64,000 nucleotides of DNA from Pseudomonadota bacterium (lineage in GTDB: Bacteria; Pseudomonadota; Gammaproteobacteria; Steroidobacterales; Steroidobacteraceae), in contig JADJBE010000004.1 of NCBI GenBank assembly GCA_016703895.1, positions 227,772 to 291,771 on the forward strand, read 5' to 3'. The position numbers and the translations under genes are program-made. Positions 20,760 to 31,154 of the stretch are shown here, one piece after another (within the stretch, counting starts at the first letter, position 1; each line of letters starts with the position of its first letter). The notes beneath the pieces were generated by a model that was given only the letters and a program-made list of their open reading frames with translations, was not told where the DNA came from and searched no databases.

Positions 20760-21242
20760 ATGGACAGCCCGTCCCTTGGCCGCGAACCGTTATCTGCCCA
20801 GCCTGTACGCGCACTGCGCACACCGTTGCCGCTCCTCGCCGCCGCCCTGCTGTGCGGACTGCTCCTGAACAGCGTCAGCATGGCCGCCAGTCCGCCGCCT
20901 CCAGCACCGACCAACGTCCGGGTCAGCGACATACAGGGGATCAATGCGAAGACCGGCTCGTTCATCCTCGAATGGGATCCGGCGATGATCGCTCCAAAGA
21001 CGCCCCACAGCGGCTATCAGTTGGGCCGCGGCTGCACCTATGAAACCCTGCAGGGCGAACCGGCCGCTGTGCCCGCCGCGTCGGGAACATGGTGGTTTCA
21101 GACACCGGGGCCGCGCTACCGGGTGCGAGCGACATGCGGCTGCGGCTACAAGGTTCCCGGCGTTCGTACGCTGCCGGCCCCGAATGCCGGCGGCTCGGCA
21201 TGGGTGATGGCGCCGAAATTTCTGCTCGCCTGCGTGAAATAA
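20760..21242 (+). CDS. Secreted fibronectin-III-like protein
   Basis: From ATG 20760, preceded by AGGAAG at a proper distance. Hydrophobic export segment (LPLLAAALLCGLLLNSVSMA), then a single domain opening with PAPTNVRVSDIQ and SFILEWDP, the start of a fibronectin type III fold, with GYQLGRGCTYETL and paired Cys (ATCGCGYK). Its partner or ligand is unknown. It diverges from the lipoprotein operon and converges with the next small lipoprotein gene (stops 2 bp apart). Confidence 0.6.
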   Translation: MDSPSLGREPLSAQPVRALRTPLPLLAAALLCGLLLNSVSMAASPPPPAPTNVRVSDIQGINAKTGSFILEWDPAMIAPKTPHSGYQLGRGCTYETLQGEPAAVPAASGTWWFQTPGPRYRVRATCGCGYKVPGVRTLPAPNAGGSAWVMAPKFLLACVK

Positions 21243-21243
21243 C

Positions 21244-21576
21244 TCACTTCTTTTCGAAGACCATCCCCATGCCGTCCGACAGCACGCCTTTCTCATAGAC
21301 GAGGTCCATGGGCGCACCCATTGGTTCGTCGGTCGTGAAGTGCAGCTTGTTGCCGTCGGTCGTATATAAGGTGTTATGGCTGATTTCCGGCTCGCCCGGT
21401 GGACCAAAGAGCGACACCCTGGCCTTGTTACCGCCCTGGAACTCCACGCGGATCCCGCCGCCGCCCATGTCGGCTTCGTAGGTACCGGACATCCCCGACG
21501 GGTTCCCGCAGGCCGCCAGGATCAGGCTGAGGATCAGGGTAGCCGTCAGGCGCCCCAATGGCGTCGATCGCAGCAT
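21244..21576 (-). CDS. Small lipoprotein, 110 residues
   Basis: From ATG 21576 the product has a lipobox (SLILAACGN) and a beta-rich mature domain: SGMSGTYEADMGGGGIRVEF, then FTTDEPMGAPMDLVYEK. The pattern (short repeats of strand-turn-strand around Gly) recalls small outer-membrane lipoproteins that measure or modulate envelope state; no family is certain. Convergent with the fibronectin-like gene. Confidence 0.65.
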   Translation of the reverse strand: MLRSTPLGRLTATLILSLILAACGNPSGMSGTYEADMGGGGIRVEFQGGNKARVSLFGPPGEPEISHNTLYTTDGNKLHFTTDEPMGAPMDLVYEKGVLSDGMGMVFEKK

Positions 21577-21666
21577 GTAGCACTCCAAGGCCAGAATTGA
21601 TGTCAGCCTATGCTAACCGCAACCCCGTGTCAGGCGGCTTGAGGCCAGTGACAAACTTGGCCACCC

Positions 21667-21802
21667 TACTCCCACTCAATTATTTTCGAGCCTTCTAAGT
21701 GGTTGTGGCAACTCGAATTCCAACAGAGCCTCCTGTGACTTTACCGTCCGGAACGCCGACAAAACATGTCGCTTGCAGCCGATAGACCGCGATTGACGCC
21801 GA
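21667..21802 (+). repeat. Array repeat C
   Basis: Core CTACTCCCACTCAATTATT reads KIIEWE-stop on the minus strand. The stem is weak (AGCCTTCTAAGTGGTT). Box TTTACCGTCCGGAACGCC at 21739, then ATGTCGCTTGCAGCCGATAG, ending GATTGACGCCGA at 21802. The next minus-strand gene stops 43 bp further on. Confidence 0.8.
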
Positions 21803-21844
21803 GAGATTGCGAATTGCCCGTTCAAGTCCTCGAGCCACTTCTGG

Positions 21845-22681
21845 TCAGTGCGCCTTGCCCGCGCGCTGCGGCAGCACGGCGATCAGAACGCCCATCGAAA
21901 TCAGCAACACCACGGTTGCCACTGGCCTACTGAAGTCCAGTCCTCCCTTGTCGAGGGGCTTGTCGAGGAAGTCACCGACGGTGGCACCGAGCGGGCGCGT
22001 CAGGATGAATGCCACCCAGAACAGTGCCGTGCGGGACATCGATGTCAGGCGATAGAGCATGGCGACCACAGCAAGAGCCGCCAGGAATACGAGTGCGCCC
22101 AGGATGTAGCCGGATTCCAGACCCATGAAGGTCGCTTCTCCAAAACTGTCGGCCGTCCAGTCGCCGAGTGCCGTCCCCAAGGTTTGCGAAAACGTGATCG
22201 TGATCCAATAGAACCACTCGGCGCGCGGCTCGCTGACGCTGACGACGCTGACCGTGCCCAGCGTGCGCTTCCAGATGGCCAGCGTGCCGATCACGCAGGC
22301 AAACAATGCTATCGAACCCAGCAAGTAGGACATCGCCTGATCGACATGATCTAACTTCGTGAACAGTGTGCGCGTGAAGAAATCCGCGAGCGTCGTACCA
22401 GCGGTGGTCGAGGCAATGATCGTCGCCCAGTAGAGCCAAGGATTGAACTTGATCGCCCTGATCTGCGCGAGGATCAGCGCCACCAGCGGGACCATGAAAA
22501 TGCCGGTACCGATCAGATAGCCCCAGCCCGTGGCATCGCTGGTGGTCTCGCCCAACCAACTCATGCTGACCGAGTCGCCCGCCGTTTCCCCGAGGGTCGT
22601 CGCCAGAATCTTGATCCCCCAGAATCCCAGCGTTACGGCAGGGACTTTGGCCAGCGTTTCGCTCACATCATTGCGATTCAT
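21845..22681 (-). CDS. COG4705-type membrane protein
   Basis: 278 residues with about eight transmembrane helices and four internal repeats around T-x-L-G-E/D motifs: KILATTLGETAGDSVS, STTAGTTLADFFTR, SQTLGTALGDWTAD and TRPLGATVGDFLDKP. This four-repeat arrangement is typical of COG4705 inner-membrane proteins, of unknown function (a transporter has been suggested for relatives by annotation only). The gene stands alone between repeat C and a truncated fic gene on the same strand, and is intact, unlike many neighbours. Confidence 0.75.
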   Translation of the reverse strand: MNRNDVSETLAKVPAVTLGFWGIKILATTLGETAGDSVSMSWLGETTSDATGWGYLIGTGIFMVPLVALILAQIRAIKFNPWLYWATIIASTTAGTTLADFFTRTLFTKLDHVDQAMSYLLGSIALFACVIGTLAIWKRTLGTVSVVSVSEPRAEWFYWITITFSQTLGTALGDWTADSFGEATFMGLESGYILGALVFLAALAVVAMLYRLTSMSRTALFWVAFILTRPLGATVGDFLDKPLDKGGLDFSRPVATVVLLISMGVLIAVLPQRAGKAH

Positions 22682-22770
22682 GTGCGTGCCTTCAATGGTC
22701 GAGACCTATGGCAAAGAATGCAGATCACACAACCGACATTCCTCAGTCGCGTGAAGCCCTGATATTGTTC

Positions 22771-23348
22771 TCAGGTCACCGGATAGAGCCTCGGGAACCA
22801 GCGGTCGACGACGTCGATCGGGAAACCCAGTCGCAACGGCGCCTTGTGCGAGCCCGAAGCGAGCAAGCGCTTGTCGATCAGCGCGGAGATCACGCGACGC
22901 GCCGTGCGTTCGCTCGTGTCGATGAGGGTCGGCACGCGCCCGCGCTCGAGCTCGCCCGAGAGCAACGCCTCTCGTAGCACCGCGAAGCTGCGCTTCGGCA
23001 ATCGCTCGGCACTCTCCTCATCGCGCACGTACAGCTCCATGCGGCGCTGGAGTACGGACGGATCGAGCAGCTCGCGCATGTAGCGGACCTGATCGAGACA
23101 GGTCTCCAGGAAGAATCGGCACAAGTCGATCAGCGCATCCTGGGACAACGCCCCCCGCCCATCGAGATCGTTCCGGCGCGGTACATCCGCCGCCATCAGG
23201 AGACGCTTGTATTCGCCCGAGTTGCGCGCCAGTCCGCGCGACACGGACCACAACGCGGAGCCGATCCCGATGTCGAGCAGCAGCGCGTGCGACATCAACC
23301 GCGCGATACGACCGTTGCCATCGAGGAATGGATGAATCCACAGGAAAC
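22771..23348 (-). pseudogene. Fic-family protein, 5' part lost at an IS3 element
   Basis: The fragment begins at the IS3 end with FLWIHPFLDGNGRIARL, the Fic motif HPFxxGNGRxxR, and runs to YPVT-stop. It is the C-terminal half, including the winged-helix-like DNA-binding tail (LIDTSERTARRVISALIDKR). It is about 90 percent identical by eye to the fic gene at 44420-45596. The N-terminal half, with its inhibitory or substrate-contact helices, is gone. The start of the fragment coincides with the inverted repeat of the IS. Confidence 0.8.
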
Positions 23349-23427
23349 TGACCGGCCCCTATTAAATCGGACCATCTGAGCTGGGAGTTCTGCGACAAAA
23401 TTAGTCTAAGGGAACGGAGGTTTTGTC

Positions 23428-23694
23428 GTGAAGAGGAAGCGGTTTTCAGTCGAGCAGATCACCGGGATTTTGAAGCAGGCGGAGCTGGGGACCCCGGTTC
23501 AGGAGCTGTGCAGGCGACACGGCGTATCGGAGCAAAGCTTCTATCGCTGGAAGAAGGTCTACGGAAGCATGGAGCCCTCTGAGGCACGCGAGCTCAAGCA
23601 GCTGCGTGAAGAGAACACCAAGCTCAAGAGGCTGGTGGCGGACCTGTCGCTGGACAAGGCCATGCTTCAGGATGTACTTCAAAAAAAATACTGA
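23428..23694 (+). CDS. IS3 transposase OrfA
   Basis: 88 residues: helix-turn-helix (FSVEQITGILKQAELGTPVQ, then HGVSEQSFYRWKK) plus a leucine-rich coiled coil (LKQLREENTKLKRLVADLSL), the usual OrfA layout for end binding and dimerisation. The gene ends at an A8 run (23681-23688), a slippery site where a -1 shift would give the OrfAB fusion transposase. Confidence 0.9.
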   Translation: MKRKRFSVEQITGILKQAELGTPVQELCRRHGVSEQSFYRWKKVYGSMEPSEARELKQLREENTKLKRLVADLSLDKAMLQDVLQKKY

Positions 23695-23714
23695 AGCCTG
23701 TCAAGAAGCGCGAG

Positions 23715-24515
23715 ATGGTGGATTACTTGATGCATCGATACGGGGTCGGCAACCGACAGGCTTGCCGCTGCGTTCTGCTCCATCGATCGATGTATTACTA
23801 CCGCAGCCGTATGGACCCCTTGTTCGCCCTACGGCAGCGCGTCCGTGAGCTCGCTCACGCACGCGTTCGGTTCGGGTATCGGCGGATCTATATGCTGCTG
23901 CAGCGGGAGGGTTGGGATGTTCGCAAGAGCAGATTCTATCGGGTTTACTGCGAAGAAGACCTTGGATTGCGACGCAAGCGCCCCTGGCGACATGTCTCGG
24001 CGGTGCATCGAACGCAGCGTGCGCCAGCGGGTAGCGCCAATGAAGTCTGGGGAATGGATTTTGTGCATGACGAGCTCGCCGATGGACGGAAGATCCGCAC
24101 GTTGACCGTGATCGATCTGTTCACTCGAGAGTGCCTGGCCATTGAAGTGGGCCTCAGCCTTCGCGCCGAGCATGTCGTTGCCGCGATGGAGCGCTTGAAG
24201 TACAGCCGCGGCTTGCCGCAGCGGATTGCCAGCGACAACGGATCGGAGTTCGCCGGCGGTCAGATGGATCTGTGGGCCTATACGCACCACGTGAAGATGG
24301 ACTTCAGCCGTCGTGGCAAGCCGACTGACAACGCCATCGTGGAATCCTTCAACGGGAAGTTCCGCGAGGAGTGTCTGAATGCCCATTGGTTCGAGTCGAT
24401 CGAGGATGCCAAGCAGAAGATCGACGCTTGGCGATGGGACTATAATGAGAATCGACCTCACCGTTCTCTCGAGGGCCTGACGCCTCGGGAATATGCGATG
24501 AAGGTCAGTTCCTAG
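23715..24515 (+). CDS. IS3 transposase OrfB (rve integrase core)
   Basis: The 266-residue frame has the DDE catalytic triad: WGMDFVHDEL (Asp), IASDNGSEF (Asp) and VESFNGKFREECLN (Glu), with the HTH_21 region (VRFGYRRIYMLLQREGW) ahead of it. The same frame is open back to the A8 run, so OrfB is normally made as an OrfAB fusion by frameshifting. Intact; the element could be active. Confidence 0.9.
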   Translation: MVDYLMHRYGVGNRQACRCVLLHRSMYYYRSRMDPLFALRQRVRELAHARVRFGYRRIYMLLQREGWDVRKSRFYRVYCEEDLGLRRKRPWRHVSAVHRTQRAPAGSANEVWGMDFVHDELADGRKIRTLTVIDLFTRECLAIEVGLSLRAEHVVAAMERLKYSRGLPQRIASDNGSEFAGGQMDLWAYTHHVKMDFSRRGKPTDNAIVESFNGKFREECLNAHWFESIEDAKQKIDAWRWDYNENRPHRSLEGLTPREYAMKVSS

Positions 24516-24659
24516 GAGTCGCAGACTCACTATAGAGATGGTCCGATTACTCGGGGCCGGTCAGGTTAGGGCCAGGGGCAAGTTCTGACCCATTCTTCGC
24601 ACTCAAGGCAAAAGTCGGTTGTCGCTTATTAGCGATGACCGCTGTTGCGCCGCATCACC

Positions 24660-25886
24660 CTATTCATGGCGCAGTGCCTCAATCGGGTTAGCAGCGCCGC
24701 GCTGCGCGCTGGAAAAAACCCGAAGAACAGGCCGATCAGCACGGCTGCACCGACGGAAATGAGGGCGATTGAAGGCGAGATATTGACTGGAAAATCCCCG
24801 AGCCTTGAGGCTAGTTCAGCTGCACCAACGCCGAGTACAGACCCGATGATTCCACCGATCAGGCAAAGTCCAAGCGCTTCAAAGAGAAACTGCCCCAAGA
24901 TGTCCTGACTGCGTGCACCAATGGCCATGCGCAGGCCGATTTCGCGCGTGCGCTCAGTCACTGAGACCAGCATGATGTTCATCACACCGACACCGCCAAC
25001 GATTAACGATACCGCCGCTGTGAAAGCGAGCAGAATACCGAATGTCGCTTGCGTGCTGGATCTGGCACGAATGAAATCGGCGATGTTAAAGACCTGAAAA
25101 TCATCCGCTTTGCCAGGCCGAATACGGCGAATGACGCGCATTTGCTCTTCCAGTTCCTCTTGCGCCCGCGCCATATCAAATCCGGGCGTGACGGACACTT
25201 CGATATTGGACACATAGTCCGGCGTCGTGGGGTGACCGCCGAGGACACGATTTCGCGCGGTGGCGATCGGGATGATAACCACATCATCCCGATCGCTGCC
25301 AAAGATGGACTGGCCCTTGGTTTCAAGGACTCCAACGACGGTGGGGAATATTATTCGCGCGAATGCGCTGCCCGAGAGCGCTGGATCCCGCGAACAGATT
25401 TTCGGCAATGGTTCCGCCGATGACGGCCACGGCATCGCCTGTGGCAATGTCACGCTCTTCGAGAATACGTCCTTCACGGACCGCCCAATCCTGGCTGATG
25501 AAATAGTCGGCATTGACACCATAAATATTGGTCGGCCAATTGGTGTCGCCAGCAACGACTGTTCCTGATCCGTTGATGCTAGCTGCAACCGCCACGGCAT
25601 AAGGCTCGCTGCGTAGATCTTCTACCGTCTGGTCCGTGAAGGGCGAGGCAGTGGCGGCCCCGCTTGAGCGTCCAGCTCGCCGGTCGGCACCGGGGCGAAT
25701 GGTCAAATTGTTGGCACCGAGGGACGAGATTTGCGCATCAACCTGGCGCGCGGCGCCTTCGCTGATTGCCATCATTGCCATGACCGATGCCACGCCAATC
25801 ACGATGCCGAGCATGGTGAGGAAGCTGCGCAGCGGATTTGCGCGCAACGCTTCCAATGCCGACATTAAGGCGATGCTGTATTTCAT
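24660..25886 (-). pseudogene. MacB-type ABC transporter permease, frameshifted
   Basis: The N-terminal piece starts at 25886 (MKYSIALMSALEALRANPLR) with SFLTMLGIVIGVASVMAM, the first helix of MacB permeases, followed by the periplasmic domain. Indels near 25350 and near 24690 shift the frame; the C-terminal piece has the three further helices (AAVSLIVGGVGVMNIMLVSV, VTERTREIGLRMAIGAR) and, in another frame, PIEALRHE-stop at 24660. Together they give a complete permease. Its start overlaps the ATPase stop by four bases. Same family as, but not the same gene as, 37189-38397. Confidence 0.8.
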
Positions 25887-26589
25887 GCGACAGTCCTTTC
25901 ATCAAGCTCAACTTCACCGTCCCGAAAGTGAATTTTGCGGGCGGCGTAGTCAGCAATTTCCGCCTCATGGGTGACCAGGATAACGGTGATGCCTCGCTCA
26001 CCAAGTCCTCGAAGTAAGGCCAGCGATGTCGACAGACGTTTTCGTGTCCAGTGCGCCGGTCGGTTCATCGGCCGGAATGATCGAGGGCGACCCGGCGAGC
26101 GCTCTGGCGATCGCCACACGTTGCTGCTGTCCACCCGAAAGTTGCATGGGCCGGTGATCCATGCGATCAGCCAATCCCACCATTTCGAGGCATTCTGCCG
26201 CGCGAGCCCTCATATCCGGGATCGGTTTTCGTGAATATCGCAGCGGCAACTGAACATTCGCCAGGGCGGATGAACGGCCAAGCAAATTAAATTGTTGGAA
26301 AACGAATCCGATGGTTGCATTGCGTAAATCGGCAGCTCATTCGGTCGCATCTGTGCCAGGTTCTTGCCATTGATTTTCAGCTCGCCGGATGTAGGAACGT
26401 CGAGCGCTCCAATGAGATTCATCAGCGTAGACTTGCCGGAACCGGACGGCCCCATGATTGCCGTCATCTCGCCGCGATCAAAGGTGAGATTTACTTTACG
26501 CAGCGCCCGCACTGTTTGGCTGCCCATGAAATAGGTCTTCGTCACGTCATGGCACGATATGATGGGCGAGGCGTGACGGTCGTCACCAT
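25883..26589 (-). pseudogene. MacB-type ABC transporter ATPase, frameshifted
   Basis: Three pieces in different frames: ATP-binding start with Walker A (MGPSGSGKST), middle with the signature LSGGQQQRVAIA and Walker B as IIPADEPTGALD, and the end with VTHEAEIADYA. Indels near 26580, 26290 and 26030 separate them. In Walker B the usual hydrophobic residue before ADEP is Pro (the motif is normally LLADEPTG), a second sign of decay or error. The likely start is ATG 26589, nine bases after the stop of the adaptor gene. Confidence 0.75.
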
Positions 26590-26597
26590 GATTGCGT

Positions 26598-28067
26598 TTA
26601 CTGTCCGGGCTGCACAGCGCGGGCGCTCGTGACAAACGCGTCGCCCGCTTCGGCGCCGCGCAGAATTTCGGCATAGGAGCCGTCCTGCAATCCAAGCGTT
26701 AAGGCCTGTTTCCTCGTTTGCCATCCGCAGTCGTCTTGTAAGCGTCGACGCGCGTGACGGAGGCGCGTTCGCTGATGGCAGTCTGAACCTGTTTGTACTC
26801 ACCGTCCGCCAGGTTGTTCCGCAGAATGTTGTTGGTTATCGCCTGCATACGTTCCGCACGCGGCGCGGTCAAATTGTGCCCGATCCCCATCGACTCACGT
26901 GCTGCCTGAGTCGCTGCCTTAAGTTCAGCTTGAATGGCCGTTTTTTTGGCCTGATCAATGTCAAGACCATCAAGCAATTGCAGGTCCTCCGGTTCCGCGA
27001 GAATCACCTGGCCCACGAGCCTGTTGGGTTTCATCCTTGCATTGCTTCCAAAACATCCGCCATTTGCGGGCGGACGAAAGCGTACGGCCGCTTCCGCAAT
27101 TCGGCACACTGTCGCGTTTGTCAGCGGTGATTTCCACATTCGCCGTCATGCCCGGCAAGAGCCATCCGTTCGGATTTTTTGCTTCAATCACCACGGTATA
27201 GGTCACCACATTCTGCAGGGTTTCTGCGGGCCAACCGCACCTGCTCCACCGTCCCGCGGAAGGAGTGATCAGGATAGGCGTCGACAGTGAATTGTGCGAC
27301 GTCGCCAGAATTGATTCCGCCAATGTCGGCTTCGACGACAGCAGCGTCGATACGAATGTCTTCCAGATCCTGGGCAATCGTAAACAGAATCGGCGCGGAA
27401 AACTGGCCGCAACGGTTTGGCCAACATCTACACTTCTGGAAATTACGACGCCGTCAATGGGGATCGAATAATGGTGCGTTCCAGATCCACCCGCGCCGAT
27501 GTCAGGGCCGCATTGCGCTGTGCGGAGCGTGGCATTCGATGCGCTAAGCTGGGCGCGACTGACGTCCACGTTGGCGCGTGCTACCGCTAGCGCAAGTTCG
27601 GTGTCTTCGAGCGTCGACTGCGCCACGGCATTGGTTGCATACAACGCTTGCAGACGCGTGTAGTTCCTTTCCGCCTGTGCCAGATTGGCTGCGGCACTCG
27701 CACTACTGGCTTTCTGAACGGCGATGCTCGCTTGGGCGCTTTGCACATACGCGTTCGCCGACTCGACCCGGCTTTCAAAAGTCTGGGGGTCAATTCGGGC
27801 AATGATATCGCCTGCTTTGACCACGGAATTAAAATCCGCATTGAGCGCCGTAATTTGCCCGGAAACCTGGGAGCCAACCTCAACCGTGGTTAGTGCTCTT
27901 ACCGCACCTGAGGCGGCAACAATTTGCGCGACCTCGCCCGTCTCAACGACTGTCGTTTCAATATCGAAGGTCGCAGATTTTGCTGAGGAGCCCGGCTTTA
28001 GAACAAGCAGTCCGATGAGAATAGCGATAATCGCTACTACAAGATATGAAGCAGTATGTTTTGACAT
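26598..28067 (-). pseudogene. MacA/HlyD-type periplasmic adaptor, frameshifted
   Basis: Starts at ATG 28067 (MSKHTASYLVVAIIAILIGL, inner-membrane anchor). Then the barrel-sandwich halves (ASGAVRALTTVEVGSQVSGQ and IDGVVISRSVDVGQTVAAS) flank a coiled-coil hairpin. Indels near 27480, 27240, 27060 and 26705 break the frame; the final piece reads LTLGLQDGSYAEILRGAEAG to a stop at 26598. A segment of about 70 residues (DGLDIDQAKKTAIQAELKAA onward) between the barrel and the membrane-proximal end is longer than usual for MacA. The order adaptor, ATPase, permease is the standard MacAB operon. Confidence 0.75.
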
Positions 28068-28347
28068 GCTCAACCTACACAATTGACAGCGCTACCGCCT
28101 TACGAACACACGCTACGTGCAAACTGAACAGTCGGTGTGAAGAAAGTGTGAGAATTGGTCAAGATGCAAGGCGAGGTGGATCGCACTGGCCGCAGGCTTT
28201 GATGACCAAGCATGAGCGAAATCTGACAGATTCCGGCTACCAAGCCCCGTATCGTCGCGGCCTTTATAATTTCTAGACAATTCGGTGTCACCATAAACAC
28301 ACAATCGCTCGGTCTTCGAGTGAGTTGACGATCGGACACCTTGAGAA
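28068..28347. promoter_or_regulatory. Divergent control region between the macAB-like operon and the two-component system
   Basis: 280 bp separate the adaptor start (minus) from the kinase start (plus). AT content rises around 28270 (TTATAATTTCTAGACAATTC), a possible -10 region for either strand. The placement suggests that the BaeSR-like system controls both sides; no operator was identified. Confidence 0.4.
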
Positions 28348-29803
28348 ATGAAACTGCGCATACGACACAAACTGTTTCTAGCGCTGCTCGCAACGACGGG
28401 CCTTGGCATTGCTTTCATGGCTCTTTCTCAGCGCTATACGTTCGAACGTGGCCTCCTCAATTACGCTCAAGAGGTCGAATTTGGCAGACTCCAGATGCTG
28501 GCGGACGACCTGGAGGAACGGTACGGGGAGGAGAAGAGCTGGGCGTTCATTGCCGGTAACGAACAATGGCCACGCGAGTTCATTCGTTTCCCGCGTCGCG
28601 ATAGTTCGTCACCGCGAAGCGATATCGCGATTTTACGCGCTGTAGGCGGCGAATCGACCGATCGACCATTGCGAGGTGGCGACAATCAGCCAGATCTTGC
28701 ACCGCCCCCGGTACCGCGCTTATGGGAGCGCATTAGCTTGCTCGATGCGCAGCAGCAGTGGATTGCAGGAAGCGCAGTGCCGAAGAAGGGCGCTCGACGC
28801 GATTTGTACTCAAACGGCGCGGTAGTCGGCTATCTGATGCTGACTCCGCTCGAACGTCTAAGCGATGAACTCGATTTGGAGTTGCTCGCCAGCAATTGCA
28901 AGCCGTGTTTTGGGCCGCGGTCATTGTACTGATTGGAGCGGCGCTGGCCGCAGCATTGCTGGCGCGAAGTTTTAGCACGCCCATCCGCGCGCTGACCCGT
29001 GGCACACATGCGTTGGCGACCGGTCGTTACAATACTCGCCTGGACCCGTCGCGTGGCGATGAGCTCGGGCAGCTGGCCAAAGATTTCAATAGCCTCGCGT
29101 CGGCCCTGCATCAAACACAGCAGGCTCGCCAACGATGGGTTGCCGATATTTCGCACGAGCTTCGTACGCCGATCACCGTGTTACAAGCCGAACTGGAATC
29201 GCTGGAGGACGGACTTCGCCCACTCGATGGCGTTGCGTTGCAGTCGCTGAGCGCAGAGGTCAAGCGGCTGCGCCTGCTGGTTGACGATCTTCATCAACTC
29301 GCACAGTCGGACTCAGGCGCGCTGACATTCGAACGGACAGCCGTCGACGTCACGGCGTTGCTTAAAGAAACAGTCGATCGTTTTCGCAAACGCTCGTCGG
29401 CTTTTGAATTGTCACTGGAGTTACGCATGCAAGCGGTGCTGCCACCCGTGTTAGGCGATGTTGACCGATTGCGGCAACTGATTGACAATCTCATGGAGAA
29501 TTCGCTTCGCCACACGAATCCTGGTGGTACGGTTCGTGTTTCAGCTGCGGTGGCCGATGATCATGTCCGGATTACCGTCGAAGATTCAGTACCTGGCGTG
29601 CCGGACGAGGCCTTACCGCAGCTTTTTGATCGACTCTTTCGCGTCGACCCTTCGCGCAACCGAGAAACGGGCGCTTCCGGCCTTGGGCTCGCCATCTGCG
29701 AGAGCATTGTCAAGCACATGGCGGCACAATTCGGGCGGCGCATTCTGAATTGGGTGGGTTGATCGTTGACGTCGACTTGCCAATAGATCCAAGTGCGGGA
29801 TAA
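28348..29803 (+). pseudogene. BaeS-like sensor histidine kinase, two frameshifts
   Basis: N-terminal membrane helix (LFLALLATTGLGIAFMAL), a periplasmic domain of about 140 residues, a second helix (AAVIVLIGAALAAALLAR), HAMP domain, then the H box DISHELRTPITVLQAE, N box (LIDNLMENSLRHTN) and G boxes (GASGLGLAICESIVK). Indels near 28905 and 29715; after the second, the other frame gives AHGGTI and ends VDLPIDPSAG at 29803, as in BaeS. A partner response regulator starts 3 bp downstream. Relatives sense envelope damage and switch on exporters and Spy-like chaperones, which fits the neighbours. Confidence 0.75.
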
Positions 29804-29806
29804 ATC

Positions 29807-30478
29807 GTGGAACGAGTTCTGATCGTCGAAGACGAACCAAAGATTTCAGCGGCGCTACGCGAGTATCTTGAGAACGCCGGTTACGCGCCGCATATTCTCG
29901 ATGACGGCCTGGCGGTCGTGGATTGGGTGAAAGAGCAGAAGCCATCGTTGATTCTGCTCGATCTGATGTTGCCCGGAAAGGACGGCTTTGGAAATTTGTC
30001 GCGACATTCGTACATTTTCGCAAGTGCCAATCATCATGGTGACGGCCAGGGTCGAGGAAATTGACCGACTGCTTGGACTCGAATTCGGCGCGGACGATTA
30101 TGTTTGCAACCCTTCAGTCCGCGCGAAGTCGTCGCGCGAGTCAAGGCGAACCTGCGTCGAGTCACGACACCAAATGATGATTCGAGTTCGGCGACTGACC
30201 TCGAGATCGATGAACTCCGGCACATTGCCAGCCTCGATGGGCAAGCCCTCGAGCTTACACGCGTGGAATTCCGGATACTCCAGGCGTTGCTCGATCCGCC
30301 AGGGCGCGTCTTTTCTCGTGATCAACTCCTCGATCGCATGTATGACGATCAACGCGTGGTCGGTGATCGCACGGTGTATAGCCACATGGCGGACCTTCGA
30401 CGGAAGCTACAGGCCGTACGTGCAGATTCAGAATGCATCCATTCCGTTTACGGCCTTGGTTACAAGCTGGAGCTGTAG
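29807..30478 (+). pseudogene. OmpR-family (BaeR-like) response regulator, two frameshifts
   Basis: GTG start at 29807 (M/VERVLIVEDEPKISAALRE). Receiver domain with the phospho-acceptor in LILLDLMLPGKDG, then in a second frame VPIIMVTARVEEIDRLLGLE and GADDYV, then in a third frame the winged-helix DNA-binding domain (LTRVEFRILQALLDPPGRVF, TVYSHMADLRRKL, VYGLGYKLEL). Indels fall near 29990 and 30108. The full set of domains is present. Likely target promoters are those of the adjacent exporter and periplasmic genes (inference from layout). Confidence 0.75.
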
Positions 30479-30508
30479 GTAGCGGCCTGTGGATTCGAAA
30501 CGCCGCAC

Positions 30509-31154
30509 TTACCTCACCGTGCAGCCACGTCCCGCCAGGCAGGCTGACAACGCCCGGTCGTAGTCGGATTGGAATTCTGAGGTTGGTCCGCCTGTGCTGG
30601 ATCGAATCCGCTCTGTTCGGACGCCCACGTAACATTCGTAGCGATCGCGACGCGTTTGCTCCTCCGACTGGCCTTCATTGGGGTACACAAACAGCGGCCC
30701 CGACGGCTCTGCGGCGGCAAGCGCCCCGGCCCCCACCACTCGGGCTCCCTGCGACCACGACGTACTCCTGCGTCTTGGGCTCATACACATAGTAGGTAGC
30801 ATTGAGGCGGTAGTAGCGTCGCGCTCCGATCGAAAAAGACACAAAACCGGTCGGTAGGCTTCCCACCCGGGCACCGATCGGTGCGCTAACCACTACATAG
30901 ACCGACCCTTGAGGCCGATAGAACACGCCGCCGTGGTAGAAGAACGGCGACCCGCCCACCGAGAGGCGAAGGTGTCCGGCTGGCAGGACCTTGGCCTGGT
31001 GACCGCGCGGCAGAAAACGGGCCGGTGCGGCATTGTGACGAGCTGACACAGCGGGGTTGTCGCGCTTATTGTTCTGAGCCTCGGCATCCGGGACGAAGGC
31101 CAACAGAGCCAGCGCGAGCGCTGCCGTGATAGTGATCACCAATAGTTTCTTCAC
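30509..31154 (-). pseudogene. DUF6515-like periplasmic protein, frameshifted
   Basis: A signal peptide (MKKLLVITITAALALALLAF, VPDAEAQ) is followed by PAGHLRLSVGGSPFFYHGGV and YYRLNATYYVYEPKTQEYVV, typical of DUF6515-like proteins with repeated aromatic strands. Past about 30725 the frame changes; other frames supply FVYPNEGQSEEQTRRDRYEC, WASEQSGFDP and YDRALSACLAGRG. Together these make the usual two-part protein (aromatic beta domain plus Cys-containing helical domain). Function unknown; it is exported and lies opposite to the periplasmic-stress genes that follow. Confidence 0.6.

Larger units (their letters stand above)
23349..24563 (+). mobile_element. IS3-family insertion sequence (IS407-like group), 1215 bp
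   Basis: Ends are imperfect inverted repeats that begin TGACCGGCCCC and continue to a shared ATCGGACCATCT; they start TG and finish CA as in IS3 elements. Two overlapping frames encode the transposase. No 3-4 bp target duplication is seen: AAC lies on the left and GGT on the right. The left side cuts a fic gene and the right side leads into macB, so sequence next to the IS was deleted or recombined after insertion. Confidence 0.85.
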
